Positions 8,250 through 17,461 of a stretch of DNA of 64,000 nucleotides are shown here, piece after piece. This DNA is from JANWHQ01 sp963775275. GTDB lineage: Bacteria; Pseudomonadota; Alphaproteobacteria; Caulobacterales; Caulobacteraceae. Made by a program: the position numbers and the translations under genes. The stretch lies in assembly GCA_963775275.1 (NCBI GenBank), contig CAVZII010000005.1, positions 4,216,001 through 4,280,000 of the forward strand. Reading direction: 5' to 3'. The notes under the pieces are model-generated. The model saw only the letters and a list, made by a program, of their open reading frames with translations, was not told the DNA's origin and ran no database searches. Every line of letters begins with the position of its first letter. Position 1 is the first letter of the stretch.

Positions 8250-8300
8250 GGCGGCGCGGGAATCCCCACGCCGCCCAAGTTTTTTCGGGCTCGGAGCCCG
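8250..8300 (-). terminator. Inverted repeats between lon and hup, possible terminator
   Basis: Two hairpins lie between the lon stop and the hup promoter: CGGGCTC/GAGCCCG around 8286-8300 and GGCGGCG/CGCCGCC (8250-8256 with 8269-8275). In the lon direction the second hairpin is followed by TTCGTTT, a weak U-tract. In the opposite direction it is followed by TTTTTT at 8280-8285, but no plus-strand gene ends here. Termination of lon is plausible, not certain. Confidence 0.4.
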
Positions 8301-8321
8301 ATTTCCATCGTCCGAAGGCGG

Positions 8322-10727
8322 TCAGTGCGTGATCACCGCCTCCGGATCGACCTCATCGAGCGTCGGCGCGGACGACGGCAAAGCCCGGTCGTCCTCCTCG
8401 GTCCACTCGATCGGCGTGAGCGGACCGGCCAGGGCGCGGGCCAGGACCTCGTCCACCGTGGCGACCGGCACGATGTCGAGCTGGGACTTCACGTTGTCGG
8501 GAATGTCGGCCAGGTCCTTCTCGTTCTCAGAAGGGATCAGCACCGTCTTGATACCCGAGCGCAACGCCGCCAGCAGCTTCTCCTTCAGGCCGCCGATCGG
8601 CAGCACGCGGCCACGCAGGGTGATCTCGCCGGTCATGGCGACCTCCTTGCGCACCGGCACGCCGGTCAGCACCGAGACCATGGCCACGGCCATGGCCACG
8701 CCGGCCGAGGGCCCGTCCTTGGGGGTCGCCCCCTCCGGAACGTGCACGTGGACGTCGGTCTTGTCGAACACCGGCGGGGCGATGCCGAAGCGCGTGGCCC
8801 GGGCGCGGACATAGCTGTTCGCGGCCGAGATCGACTCCTTCATCACCTCCTTGAGATTGCCGGTGATGGACATGCGGCCCTTGCCTGGCATGCGCACCGC
8901 CTCGATGGTGAGGATGTCGCCGCCGAACTCGGTCCAGGCCAGGCCCGTGACAATGCCGACCTGGTCCTCCTCGTCCGTCTCGCCGTAGCGGTACTTGCGC
9001 ACGCCCGCGTACTTGGCCAGGCGCTCGGCGTCGATGGTGATCGACACCAGCTTCTCCCGCTCCAGGTCGCGTATGCTCTTGCGGGCGAGGTTGGCCAGCT
9101 CCCGCTCGAGCGAGCGGACGCCCGCCTCGCGCGTGTAGTACCGGATCAGGTCGCGGATGCTGTCTTCCGGAACGACCCACTCCCCTTCCTTCAGCCCGTG
9201 GTTCTCGAGCAGCTTGGGCAGCAGGTGGCGGATGGCGATCTGGATCTTCTCGTCCTCGGTGTAGCCGGGGATGCGGATGATCTCCATCCGGTCCATCAGC
9301 GGCTGAGGCATGTTCAGGCTGTTGGCCGTGGTGACGAACATCACCTGCGACAGGTCGTAGTCGACCTCGAGGTAGTGGTCGTTGAAGGTGTTGTTCTGCT
9401 CAGGGTCCAGCACCTCCAGCAGCGCCGAGGTCGGGTCCCCGCGCCAGTCGGCGCCGAGCTTGTCGATCTCGTCGAACAGGAAGAACGGATCCACGCTCTT
9501 GGCCTTCTTCATCGACTGGATGACCTTGCCGGGCATCGAGCCGATGTAGGTGCGCCGGTGACCACGGATCTCGGCCTCGTCGCGCACGCCGCCCAGCGAC
9601 AGGCGCACGAACTCGCGCCCCGTGGCCTTGGCGATGGACTTGCCGAGTGAGGTCTTGCCGACGCCGGGCGGGCCGACGAGACACAGGATCGGGCCCTTCA
9701 GGCTGTTGGTGCGGGTCTGCACCGCCAGGTATTCGAGGATCCGCTCCTTGACCTTCTCCAGGCCATAGTGGTCCTCCTCGAGGATCCGCTCGGCCTCGAC
9801 GATGTCGACCTTCTTCGGGCGCGCCTTGCCCCACGGGATCGAGAGCAGCCAGTCGAGGTAGTTCCGGACCACCGTGGACTCGGCCGACATCGGGCTCATG
9901 TTGCGCAGCTTCTTCAGCTCGGCGTCGGCCTTGGCCCTGGCCTCGCGGGACAGCCGCGTCCGCTTGATCCGCTTCTCGATCTCGTTCAGCTCGTCGCGCG
10001 TGTCCTCCTGCTCGCCCAGCTCGCGCTGAATCGCCTTCATTTGCTCGTTGAGGTAGTACTCGCGCTGGGTCTTCTCCATCTGCCGCTTGACGCGCGCGCG
10101 GATCTTCTTCTCGACGTTGAGGACGGAGATTTCGCCCTCCATCAGGGCGAAGACCTTTTCCAGGCGCTTGGTGACGTTGAAGATCTCGAGCAGGTTCTGC
10201 TTGTCGGTGATCTTGACCGACAGGTGCTGGGAGATCGAGTCCGCCAGCTTGGATGGATCGGTGATCTGGGGGATCGTCGCCAGGGCTTCGGGCGGGATCT
10301 TCTTGTTCAGCTTCACATAGCCGTCGAACTGCTCGATCACCGCGCGCGACAGGGCCTCGGCCTCGTGCGCCTCGCCGAGATCCTCGTCGACGGTGGCGAC
10401 CTCGGCCTCATAGAAGGCCTCCTGGTCGGTGAAGCGCACGATGGCCGCGCGCGACTTGCCCTCGACCAGCACCTTCACGGTGCCGTCGGGCAGCTTCAGC
10501 AGCTGAAGCACATGGGCGATGACGCCCACGTCATAGATGCCCTGGGGCTTGGGATCGTCGTCGGTGGAGTTCTTCTGGGTGGCCAGAAGGATGTGCTTGT
10601 CGCGCCGCATGACCTCTTCGAGGGCCTGGACGGACTTGTCGCGCCCGACGAACAGCGGCGCGATCATGTGCGGGAACACCACGATGTCCCGCAGCGGCAG
10701 CACTGGAATGGTTCTCATCTCGGTCAT
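8322..10727 (-). CDS. lon: ATP-dependent protease Lon
   Basis: An 801-residue LonA. It has an N-terminal substrate-binding domain starting TIPVLPLRDIVVFP, a coiled region, and an AAA+ domain with Walker A GPPGVGKTS and Walker B FFLFDEID. The C-terminal serine protease has the catalytic Ser in PKDGPSAG and the Lys in IGGLKEK. It degrades misfolded and specific regulatory proteins; in Caulobacter Lon degrades CcrM, DnaA and SciP. The ATG at 10727 follows AAGGAGC; the frame extends 26 codons further upstream but with no ribosome site. A heat-shock-like promoter is suggested upstream. Confidence 0.97.
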   Translation of the reverse strand: MTEMRTIPVLPLRDIVVFPHMIAPLFVGRDKSVQALEEVMRRDKHILLATQKNSTDDDPKPQGIYDVGVIAHVLQLLKLPDGTVKVLVEGKSRAAIVRFTDQEAFYEAEVATVDEDLGEAHEAEALSRAVIEQFDGYVKLNKKIPPEALATIPQITDPSKLADSISQHLSVKITDKQNLLEIFNVTKRLEKVFALMEGEISVLNVEKKIRARVKRQMEKTQREYYLNEQMKAIQRELGEQEDTRDELNEIEKRIKRTRLSREARAKADAELKKLRNMSPMSAESTVVRNYLDWLLSIPWGKARPKKVDIVEAERILEEDHYGLEKVKERILEYLAVQTRTNSLKGPILCLVGPPGVGKTSLGKSIAKATGREFVRLSLGGVRDEAEIRGHRRTYIGSMPGKVIQSMKKAKSVDPFFLFDEIDKLGADWRGDPTSALLEVLDPEQNNTFNDHYLEVDYDLSQVMFVTTANSLNMPQPLMDRMEIIRIPGYTEDEKIQIAIRHLLPKLLENHGLKEGEWVVPEDSIRDLIRYYTREAGVRSLERELANLARKSIRDLEREKLVSITIDAERLAKYAGVRKYRYGETDEEDQVGIVTGLAWTEFGGDILTIEAVRMPGKGRMSITGNLKEVMKESISAANSYVRARATRFGIAPPVFDKTDVHVHVPEGATPKDGPSAGVAMAVAMVSVLTGVPVRKEVAMTGEITLRGRVLPIGGLKEKLLAALRSGIKTVLIPSENEKDLADIPDNVKSQLDIVPVATVDEVLARALAGPLTPIEWTEEDDRALPSSAPTLDEVDPEAVITH

Positions 10728-10846
10728 AATGCACTGCTCCTTGGCCGGCGCGTGGGCCGCGCTCGGCCGTCGAGCGGAACGCCCCGACCCTGGAGGGGCC
10801 GGCAATTCGTCCGCACGACGCCGGACTCACCGGCGATTTCGTCGAC

Positions 10847-10876
10847 TAATGTGGCCCGTTCATCCCGGCTTTCAAG
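10847..10876 (-). promoter_or_regulatory. Candidate heat-shock (sigma-32) promoter of lon
   Basis: On the minus strand CTTGAAA (10876-10870) is followed, after about 15 bp, by CCACATTA (10854-10847). Sigma-32 promoters have CTTGAA and CCCCAT-like elements at about this spacing. The leader to the lon ATG would be about 110 nt. The -10 match is imperfect. Confidence 0.4.
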
Positions 10877-10939
10877 CGGCGCCGGCAGAGCGTCCCCAAG
10901 CAAGCGGCGGGCCGTGACGCGGATGCCGCCTAATAGGCA

Positions 10940-12449
10940 TCAGCCATAGAGCGCAGCGAACCGGTCGCGCAGCGCCGCCTTCTGGACCTTGCCCATGGTG
11001 TTGCGCGGCAGCTCGTCGACGAACAGCACCCGCTTGGGACGCTTGAAGGCGGCCAGGCGCCCTTCGAGCGCGCCCAGCACCTCCGTCCTCGCCGGGCGCG
11101 GGGGCCCCGCCGGTCGCCACGACGGCCGTGACCGCCTCGCCGAAGTCCGCGTGGGGCAGGCCGATGACGGCGCTCTCGACCACGCCGGGCAGGACGTCGA
11201 TCACCTCCTCGACCTCGATCGGATAGACATTCAGCCCCCCGGTGATGATCAGGTCCTTGCCCCGGCCGACGATGGAGATGTAGCCCCTCTCATCGATCAC
11301 CCCGAGATCGCCGGTGATGAAGAACCCGTCCGGTCGGAACTCGGCCCTGGTCTTGTCGGGCATGCGCCAGTAGCCCTTGAAGACGTTCGGCCCCTTCACC
11401 TCGATCATGCCGATCCGGCCCGCGGGCAGGACCTCGCCCGTCTCCGGGTCGGCGATGCGCGCCTCGACGCCCGGCAGCGGCAGGCCGACCGTGCCGGCGA
11501 TGCGCTCGCCGTCATAGGGATTGGAGACGTTCATCCCCGTCTCGGTCATGCCGTAGCGCTCCAGGATCGCGTGACCGGACCGTTCGCGCCATTCGCGATG
11601 GGTCTCGGCCAGCAGGGGCGCGGAGCCGGAGACGAAGAGGCGCATGTTGGCCGTCACCTCACGGGTAAGCCCCGGATGCTTCAGGAGCCGTGTGTAGAAG
11701 GTGGGCACGCCCATCATGGCCGTGGCGCCGGGCATCAGCTCGAGGATCCTGGCGGCGTCGAATCTCGGCAGGAAGAGCATGGACCCGCCGGCCATGAGCA
11801 GCACGTTGGAGGCCACGAACAGGCCGTGCACGTGGTAGATCGGCAGGGCGTGGATGAGCACGTCCTTCGCCGTGAACCGCCAGGCCCCGACCAAGGTGCG
11901 GGCGTTGGAGGCGAGGTTGCCGTGCGTGAGCATGGCGCCCTTGGAGCGCCCGGTCGTGCCCGAGGTGTAGACGATGGCGGCAAGATCGCCGTCCGCCCGC
12001 GCCACGGTCTCGAAATCCGGCGGCGCGCCGGCGGCCAGGTCCGAGAAGCTTCCCTCGCCGACCGCGTCCAATGTCTCGACAGCCGCCCCGACACGCTCCG
12101 CCAGGCCAGCGACGCCGTCTCGGACCTGCGGATCGCAGACCACGAGGCGCGGCTCGGCGTCGCCGATGAAGTAGTCGAGCTCGGCCAGGGTGTAGGCGGT
12201 GTTGAGCGGCAGGAAGACCGCCCCTGCGCGCAGGCACGCCAGATAGAGGATCAGGTTGCGGGCCGACTTCTCGACCTGGACAGCCACCCGGTCGCCGGGC
12301 CTGACCCCGGAGGCGGCCAGGGCGTTGGCGGCCTTGCCCGTCTGCTGGAACAGCTCGGCGTAGGTGAAGCGTCCCTGCTCGAAGGCGTCCAGCGCGAGCC
12401 GGTCCAGCCCGGCCTTGTCCCCGAGACAGAGCCCGAAAAGATTGGCCAT
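10940..12449 (-). pseudogene. matB: Malonyl-CoA synthetase-like AMP-forming ligase, frameshifted near the C-terminus
   Basis: A 500-residue acyl-CoA synthetase of the MatB type. It shows IVYTSGTTGRSKGAML (A3/P-loop), YGMTETGMN (A5) and TGDLGVIDERGYISIVGR (A7/A8). It should activate malonate or a related acid to a CoA thioester. After VTAVVAT the frame changes, and the expected end (EVLGALEGRLAAFKRPKRV and then LPRNTMGKVQKAALRDRF, with the A10 lysine) is present in another frame ending at 10940. One extra base between about 11085 and 11110, a stretch with GGGGGCCCC, accounts for this. As read without correction, the protein would lack the A10 lysine needed for adenylation. Sequence error is likely. 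Confidence 0.75.
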
Positions 12450-12494
12450 CGCACCCGTGTCCCAACTCTGCCGTTCGCCGCCCGTCCAGGGGCG

Positions 12495-12617
12495 CTAGTG
12501 GATCGCAGCAAACGGATGATTCCCATCCGTTTGTGGCCCGATCCGCAAGATTCCAAAGACTTGTGCTGCGAGGCTCAAACGAATGGCGGGCCATTCGTTT
12601 GAGCCTCGCAGCGCTAG
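12495..12617. repeat. CTAG-bounded compound palindrome (two hairpins)
   Basis: CTAG at 12495-12498 and at 12614-12617 bound two hairpins. The first pairs GTGGATCG..CAAACGGATG with its complement across a mismatched bulge. The second is a nearly perfect stem TGCTGCGAGGCTCAAACGAA of the same type as those at 43669 and 57142, here inverted. The linker, read on the minus strand, begins CAAGTCTTTG as in the other copies. The right CTAG provides the TAG stop of the minus-strand gene at 12614-13217. Two GATTC sites (CcrM-type GANTC) lie inside. Confidence 0.8.
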
Positions 12618-13217
12618 CGGTCGCGCTTGCAGCGCACGGACTTCCACTTGTTGACGTCGCAGAAGTAGCCGCCGAAACGCGTGCGCCGGATCGGCATCGC
12701 GTAGCCCGCTTTGGGCAAGGGCGCGATCTGCACCAAGTTCGGTCTGCTCCCAGATCTGGCCGTCGGTGGTGATCATCAGGAGCTTGCCGTTGCCCTGGAC
12801 CGCGATCTTCTCGAGCTCGACGGTGGCCTTGTCCTCGTCGACCGGCGGGGGCGGCGCGGCGCGGGCCTCCGCCCGGGCGGCCGGCGCCGCGGACGGGGCG
12901 GCGGCGGCCTGGGCGCCCTCTTCGGCGCCTTGCTCACGGTCCTTCTTCTTCAGGATGCTGATCTGGGGAAGGCTCAGGCCGAACCTGCGCCGATGCTCGG
13001 CGGCCGTCGCCTCGGGCTTGGGCTGGTAGCCCGCCGCCCGCATCGCCGCGTCGTAGCAGGACAGACGGGCGTCGTCGGCGGGCATCTCGGCGCAGCGGGT
13101 CAGGGCCGACCACGGCGGCGGCGTAAGGTCCTGGCTCATGCCCGTCCCAGCCGCGCCCAGCGCGGCCAGAGCGGCGAAGCCTGCGGCGCCGCGGCCGATC
13201 AGCATGCGGTTCGACAT
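12614..13217 (-). pseudogene. Secreted protein of unknown function, paralogue of the next gene, frameshifted near its end
   Basis: The N-terminal signal peptide is followed by a Cys-pair segment (RCAEMPADDARLSCYDAAM), RRRFGLSLPQI, a Pro/Ala-rich linker and KLLMITTDGQIWEQTE. The frame then shifts. Removing one A at 12735-12736 restores PLPKAGYAMPIRRTRFGGYF and a Cys-Lys-Arg-rich end that matches the paralogue at 13243-13905 and stops in TAG at 12614-12616. The TAG belongs to the CTAG end of the repeat element. The FGGYFC...RC end resembles proteins that bind cell-surface or envelope partners, but no function can be named. It is probably cotranscribed after the paralogue (25 bp gap). Confidence 0.65.
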
Positions 13218-13242
13218 GTGTCCTCCTCCTCCTCGATCGGGT

Positions 13243-13905
13243 TCAGCGCTTGCGGGCGCACCGCACGCCGGTGTGCTTGCTCAGGATGCACATGTAGCCG
13301 CCCAGACGGTTACGCTTGATCACCATGGTTTGGCCTTTCTTGGGCAGAGGGCTGACCGGGTTGGAATAGGTCTGCACCCAGATCCCGCCGTCGGTGGTGA
13401 TCATCAGGAGCCGCCCGTCCGGCGGAATCGTCGCTACCTCGTCGAGCTGGGTGGTGATCTGGTTCTCGTTCTCCTCAGCGGTCGCGGGGGGCTCGGCCGC
13501 CGCGACGGCGGGAGGCGTCGCCGCCGCGCGGGCGCTCGATGAAGCCGCAGGCGACGGCGGCGCTGGCGCGACGCGCTCCTCGGTCGGCGTGGCCTCGGCC
13601 GAGGCCTGGGCGCCTTCTTCTTTCGCATGGCGCCTCAGGAGGCCGATCTGCGGCATGCTGAGCCCGAAACGGCGATGACGTTCGGCCCGGACCTCCTCGG
13701 GCTTGGGGGCGTAGCCGGACGCCTTCATGGCCTCGCGGAAGCAGGCCAGGCTCGCGTCGTCATCCGCCATCTTCGCGCAGCGCACCAGGACGTTCCACGA
13801 CGGCGGCGCGCCTTTGGGCAGGTCCTGGCCCGCCGCCGCGCCGCAGGCGGCGCAGCTCAGGGCCAGTGCGGCCGCCGCCAGGACAAGGGCCTTGGATGTG
13901 GACAT
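13243..13905 (-). CDS. Secreted protein of unknown function (220 aa)
   Basis: Start at 13905 after GGGGAGG. There is a hydrophobic signal peptide with CAACG near its end, so it may be a lipoprotein. The mature part has a paired-Cys segment (RCAKMADDDASLACFREAM), RHRRFGLSMPQIG, a Pro/Ala-rich linker and a C-terminal mini-domain (GRLLMITTDGGIWVQT and NRLGGYMC with two late cysteines). The same plan occurs in the gene directly downstream, so the pair is a tandem duplication. No annotated family is recognised. It lies between clpX and the matB-like gene. Confidence 0.7.
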   Translation of the reverse strand: MSTSKALVLAAAALALSCAACGAAAGQDLPKGAPPSWNVLVRCAKMADDDASLACFREAMKASGYAPKPEEVRAERHRRFGLSMPQIGLLRRHAKEEGAQASAEATPTEERVAPAPPSPAASSSARAAATPPAVAAAEPPATAEENENQITTQLDEVATIPPDGRLLMITTDGGIWVQTYSNPVSPLPKKGQTMVIKRNRLGGYMCILSKHTGVRCARKR

Positions 13906-14067
13906 GGCCGCGCCTCCCCGCACATGCCTCTCGCCAGGCTGTTGTGCCGAGGTCCGCGCAAGCGGATCAAGGGAAATCAGAAGGCGAAGCGCTGCGCGCA
14001 TCACCGCCGGGGCCCCTGCGGCCCCGCGATCAGAGCGATGGAATGACCGCCTCTGGGGGCGGCGTCG

Positions 14068-15333
14068 TCAGGAAGCCGCGCCCTTCTCGCCCCGGCGCTC
14101 GGCATAGATCAGCAGCGGCTGCGCCCGGCCTTCGACGACCTCGGCGTTGACCACCACCTCCTCGACGCCCTGGTAAGTGGGCAGCTCGAACATGGTATCG
14201 AGCAGGATCCCCTCCATGATCGAGCGCAGGCCCCGTGCGCCGGTCTTGCGGGCGATGGCCTTGCGGGCCACGGCGCGCAGCGCGTCGTCGGTGAAGGTCA
14301 GCCCCACGTTCTCCATGTCGAACAGCCGCTGGTACTGCTTGACCAGGGCGTTCTTGGGCTCGGTGAGGATCTTCGCCAGAGCATCCTCGTCCAGGTCCTC
14401 GAGCGTTGCGATCACCGGCAGGCGGCCGATGAACTCGGGGATCAGGCCGAAGCGGAGCAGATCGTCCGGCTCCACCTGGCTCAGGATCTCGCCCACGCGG
14501 CGCTCGTCAGGGTCCCGGACATTGGCGCCGAAGCCGATGCCCGCGCCCTGGCCGCGTGCGGAGATGATCTTCTCCAGGCCCGCGAAGGCGCCGCCGCAGA
14601 TGAACAGGATGTTGGTGGTGTCGACCTGCAGAAACTCCTGCTGGGGATGCTTGCGCCCGCCCTGGGGCGGCACGGAGGCGACGGTGCCCTCCATGATCTT
14701 GAGCAGGGCCTGCTGCACGCCCTCGCCCGACACGTCGCGGGTGATCGACGGATTGTCGGACTTGCGGCTGATCTTGTCGACCTCGTCGATGTAGACGATG
14801 CCGCGCTGGGCGCGCTCGACGTTGTAGTCGGCCGCCTGGAGCAGCTTGAGGATGATGTTCTCGACATCCTCGCCCACATAGCCCGCCTCCGTCAGCGTCG
14901 TGGCGTCGGCCATGGTGAAGGGCACGTCGATGATGCGCGCCAGGGTCTGGGCCAGATAGGTCTTGCCCGAGCCGGTGGGCCCCACCATCAGGATGTTCGA
15001 CTTCGCCAGCTCGATGTCGTTGTTCTTGGTCGCGTGGTTGAGGCGCTTGTAGTGGTTGTGGACCGCGACCGAGAGGACCTTCTTGGCATGGTCCTGGCCC
15101 ACGACGTAGTCGTCCAGCACCTCGCGGATCTCGCGCGGCGTGGGCACCCCGTCCTTGGATTTGACGAAGGCGATCTTGTGCTCTTCACGGATGATGTCCA
15201 TGCAGAGCTCGACGCATTCGTCGCAGATGAAGACGGTCGGACCGGCGATGAGCTTGCGCACTTCATGCTGGCTCTTTCCGCAGAAGGAGCAGTAGAGGGT
15301 GCTCTTGGCGTCGCCGCTAGCGGCTTTGGTCAT
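14068..15333 (-). CDS. clpX: ClpX, ATPase subunit of the ClpXP protease
   Basis: A 421-residue protein. The N-terminal C4 zinc-binding domain has C15, C18, C37 and C40. The AAA+ module has Walker A GPTGSGKT, Walker B IVYIDEVDKI, the pore loop GYVGEDV and the RKSDNPSITRD region. ClpX unfolds tagged proteins and feeds them to ClpP; in Caulobacterales ClpXP drives the cell cycle by degrading CtrA. Full length for the family. clpP is 2.1 kb further along on the same strand, with two plus-strand genes in between. Confidence 0.97.
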   Translation of the reverse strand: MTKAASGDAKSTLYCSFCGKSQHEVRKLIAGPTVFICDECVELCMDIIREEHKIAFVKSKDGVPTPREIREVLDDYVVGQDHAKKVLSVAVHNHYKRLNHATKNNDIELAKSNILMVGPTGSGKTYLAQTLARIIDVPFTMADATTLTEAGYVGEDVENIILKLLQAADYNVERAQRGIVYIDEVDKISRKSDNPSITRDVSGEGVQQALLKIMEGTVASVPPQGGRKHPQQEFLQVDTTNILFICGGAFAGLEKIISARGQGAGIGFGANVRDPDERRVGEILSQVEPDDLLRFGLIPEFIGRLPVIATLEDLDEDALAKILTEPKNALVKQYQRLFDMENVGLTFTDDALRAVARKAIARKTGARGLRSIMEGILLDTMFELPTYQGVEEVVVNAEVVEGRAQPLLIYAERRGEKGAAS

Positions 15334-15555
15334 AGTCGCTTCTCACTCTGTGACGCCGGCCTGAAGGGGACCGCCATCGACCTGCGCCGATTCCTTCACC
15401 GAACCATAGTGCAGGATACGCGCCGCAAGTTGTCTAATCCTTGACATTCACCGATGCCGGCCCCGACCACAAGCGCTTCGACGCCGCACCCGCCAAAAAG
15501 AACGTCAATGCGACAAAGCCCATCGGCGCCCTGTTCCGGGACGGCCGCCATCGAC

Positions 15556-16206
15556 ATGGGGACCGTGTCCGGCGCCCGCCAGGGGGCCGGCGGCCCCGCC
15601 CTTGCCGCCTTCGACTTCGACGGGACCTTGACCTGGCGCGACAGCTTCATGGCGTTCCTGGCGTGGCGCGCGGGACCAGTGCGCTACGCGCTGGGGCTCG
15701 CCAGGCTGGCGCCGGCGGCGCTCGCCTACCTCGGCCATCGCGACCGCGGCCGGCTGAAGGCCGCCGCCGCGCGGGAGTTCCTGGCCGGCGTCCCGCTCCG
15801 GGACCTGGAGCGGTCCTGCGCCGCGTTCGAGCGCTCGCCGCTCGGGACGGGCCTGATCCGTCCCGATGCGGAACAGTGCTGGCGGGACTGGCGGACCAGA
15901 GGCGCGCAGCTGGTGATCGTGACGGCCTCGCCCGAAGAGGTGGTCGCGCCCTTCGCCAAGCGCCTCGGCGCCGACGTCCTGATCGGCACGCGCCTGGAGC
16001 TGGATGAAGCGGGGCGGGTCAGCGGCGCGCTCGTCGGCGAGAACTGCCGCGGCGAAGAGAAGGTGCGCAGGCTTCGCGAACGGTTCGGCCGGGATGTGAC
16101 GCTGCAAGCCGCCTATGGCGACACCGGCGGCGACCTGCCCATGCTCGGGATCGCCGGGATCCGTGGCTACCGCGTGTTCAAGTCCCGTCGCCCGCGCGGG
16201 GGCTGA
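15556..16206 (+). CDS. HAD-superfamily (subfamily IB) phosphatase
   Basis: FDFDGTLTWRDSF carries the nucleophile and acid aspartates (motif I), VIVTASPEE motif II, and AYGDTGGDLPML motif III with the metal-binding Asp. This is the HAD-IB layout of phosphoserine-phosphatase-like enzymes acting on small phosphomonoesters. The start at 15556 is chosen because homology begins just after it; an ATG at 15508 is possible and neither has a strong ribosome site. It is divergent from clpX. The substrate is unknown. Confidence 0.8.
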   Translation: MGTVSGARQGAGGPALAAFDFDGTLTWRDSFMAFLAWRAGPVRYALGLARLAPAALAYLGHRDRGRLKAAAAREFLAGVPLRDLERSCAAFERSPLGTGLIRPDAEQCWRDWRTRGAQLVIVTASPEEVVAPFAKRLGADVLIGTRLELDEAGRVSGALVGENCRGEEKVRRLRERFGRDVTLQAAYGDTGGDLPMLGIAGIRGYRVFKSRRPRGG

Positions 16207-16303
16207 CGCACCGCTGGCGCCTCGCCCGCCTGTTCGGTATCACGCATCGACAACGACAGGGCGCCTGATGACGCGGCGCCCGGGCTCAGCGAGGAACCGT
16301 CAG

Positions 16304-17434
16304 ATGTACGATGCTCCGGGCGCGTCGGCGCCGCCGTTCCGCGCCGACCATGTGGGAAGCCTTCTGAGGCCCCGGTCCCTTCTGGACGCGCGGGCGAAGC
16401 TCCAGGCCGGCCAGATTTCCAGGGCGGAGCTGCGGGCCGCCGAAGACGAGGCGATCACCGCCGCGGTCCGGCTGCAGGAGGAGATCGGTCTTCACGGCGT
16501 CACCGACGGGGAGTACCGCCGCGGCTCCTGGCACATGGACTTCCTCTACCAGTTCGGCGGGGTCGAGAAGGTCCAGGACAACCTCTCGGTCACATTCCAC
16601 AACAAGGCCGGCGACATCACCTTCCAGCCCGCGGCGCTGAAGGTGACGGGCAAGCTGACGTTCGAGCGGTGCATCTTCGGCGAGGACTTCGCCTTCCTGA
16701 AGTCGGCTGTGAGGTCAGGCACGCCAAAGCTGACGATCCCGGCGCCCAGCATGATGACCTACCGCGGCGGCCGCACGGCGGTGGACGAGACGGTCTACCC
16801 GGACATGGAGGAGTTCTGGGAGGATCTCGGCAAGGTCTATGCGCAGCAGCTGGCGGCGCTCGGCGAGCTCGGCTGCGCCTATCTGCAGATGGACGACACC
16901 TCCCTGGCCTATGTGAACGACCCGGCCCAGCGCGAGTTCGTCGAGCGGATGGGCGGCGACGCGGCCGATCCGCACCTCACCTACATCAAGGCGTTCAACG
17001 CGGCGCTCGTGGGCAAGCCGGCCGGGATGACGGTCTGCACGCACCTGTGCCGGGGCAACTACCGCTCGTCCTGGGTCGCGTCCGGCGGCTACGACTACGT
17101 CGCCGACGCCCTGTTCAACCAGCTGAACGTCGACGGCTACTTCCTGGAGTTCGACGACGACCGCTCGGGAAGCTTCGAGCCCCTGCGCTTCGTGCCCAAG
17201 GGCAAGAAGGTCGTGCTTGGCCTGATCACCTCCAAGCGCCCGGAGCTCGAGAGCAAGGAGCTGATCAAGCGGCGCCTGGACGAGGCGTCCAGACATGTTC
17301 CGCTGGACCAGATCTGCCTGTCGCCGCAGTGCGGCTTCTCGTCCACGGTGGATGGCAACGCCCTCTCCTGGGAGGAGCAGGCCGCCAAGCTGAGGCTGGT
17401 GGTGGAGACCGCGAAGGAGGTCTGGGGCGACTGA
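16304..17434 (+). CDS. MetE-like methyltransferase (C-terminal methionine synthase family)
   Basis: A 376-residue protein with the single C-terminal MetE barrel. It has FRADHVGSLLRP at the N-terminus, DGEYRRGSWHMDF, MTVCTHLCRGNYRS with the Cys/His zinc region, and LSPQCGFSST with the last zinc Cys. The ATG at 16304 follows GAGGAA; the open frame to the left is inside the HAD gene. It is related to but clearly different from the frameshifted protein at 6075-7269. Such YxjG-type proteins are often called 5-methyltetrahydropteroyltriglutamate-homocysteine methyltransferase, but the true substrate is uncertain. Confidence 0.85.
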   Translation: MYDAPGASAPPFRADHVGSLLRPRSLLDARAKLQAGQISRAELRAAEDEAITAAVRLQEEIGLHGVTDGEYRRGSWHMDFLYQFGGVEKVQDNLSVTFHNKAGDITFQPAALKVTGKLTFERCIFGEDFAFLKSAVRSGTPKLTIPAPSMMTYRGGRTAVDETVYPDMEEFWEDLGKVYAQQLAALGELGCAYLQMDDTSLAYVNDPAQREFVERMGGDAADPHLTYIKAFNAALVGKPAGMTVCTHLCRGNYRSSWVASGGYDYVADALFNQLNVDGYFLEFDDDRSGSFEPLRFVPKGKKVVLGLITSKRPELESKELIKRRLDEASRHVPLDQICLSPQCGFSSTVDGNALSWEEQAAKLRLVVETAKEVWGD

Positions 17435-17461
17435 GCGCCCCAGATTTCAGAGGGGGCGGCC

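Noticed and set aside
7806..9650. 614-codon plus-strand frame over hup and lon
   Set aside because: It is antisense to two well-defined genes and crosses their promoter region; no domain is visible.
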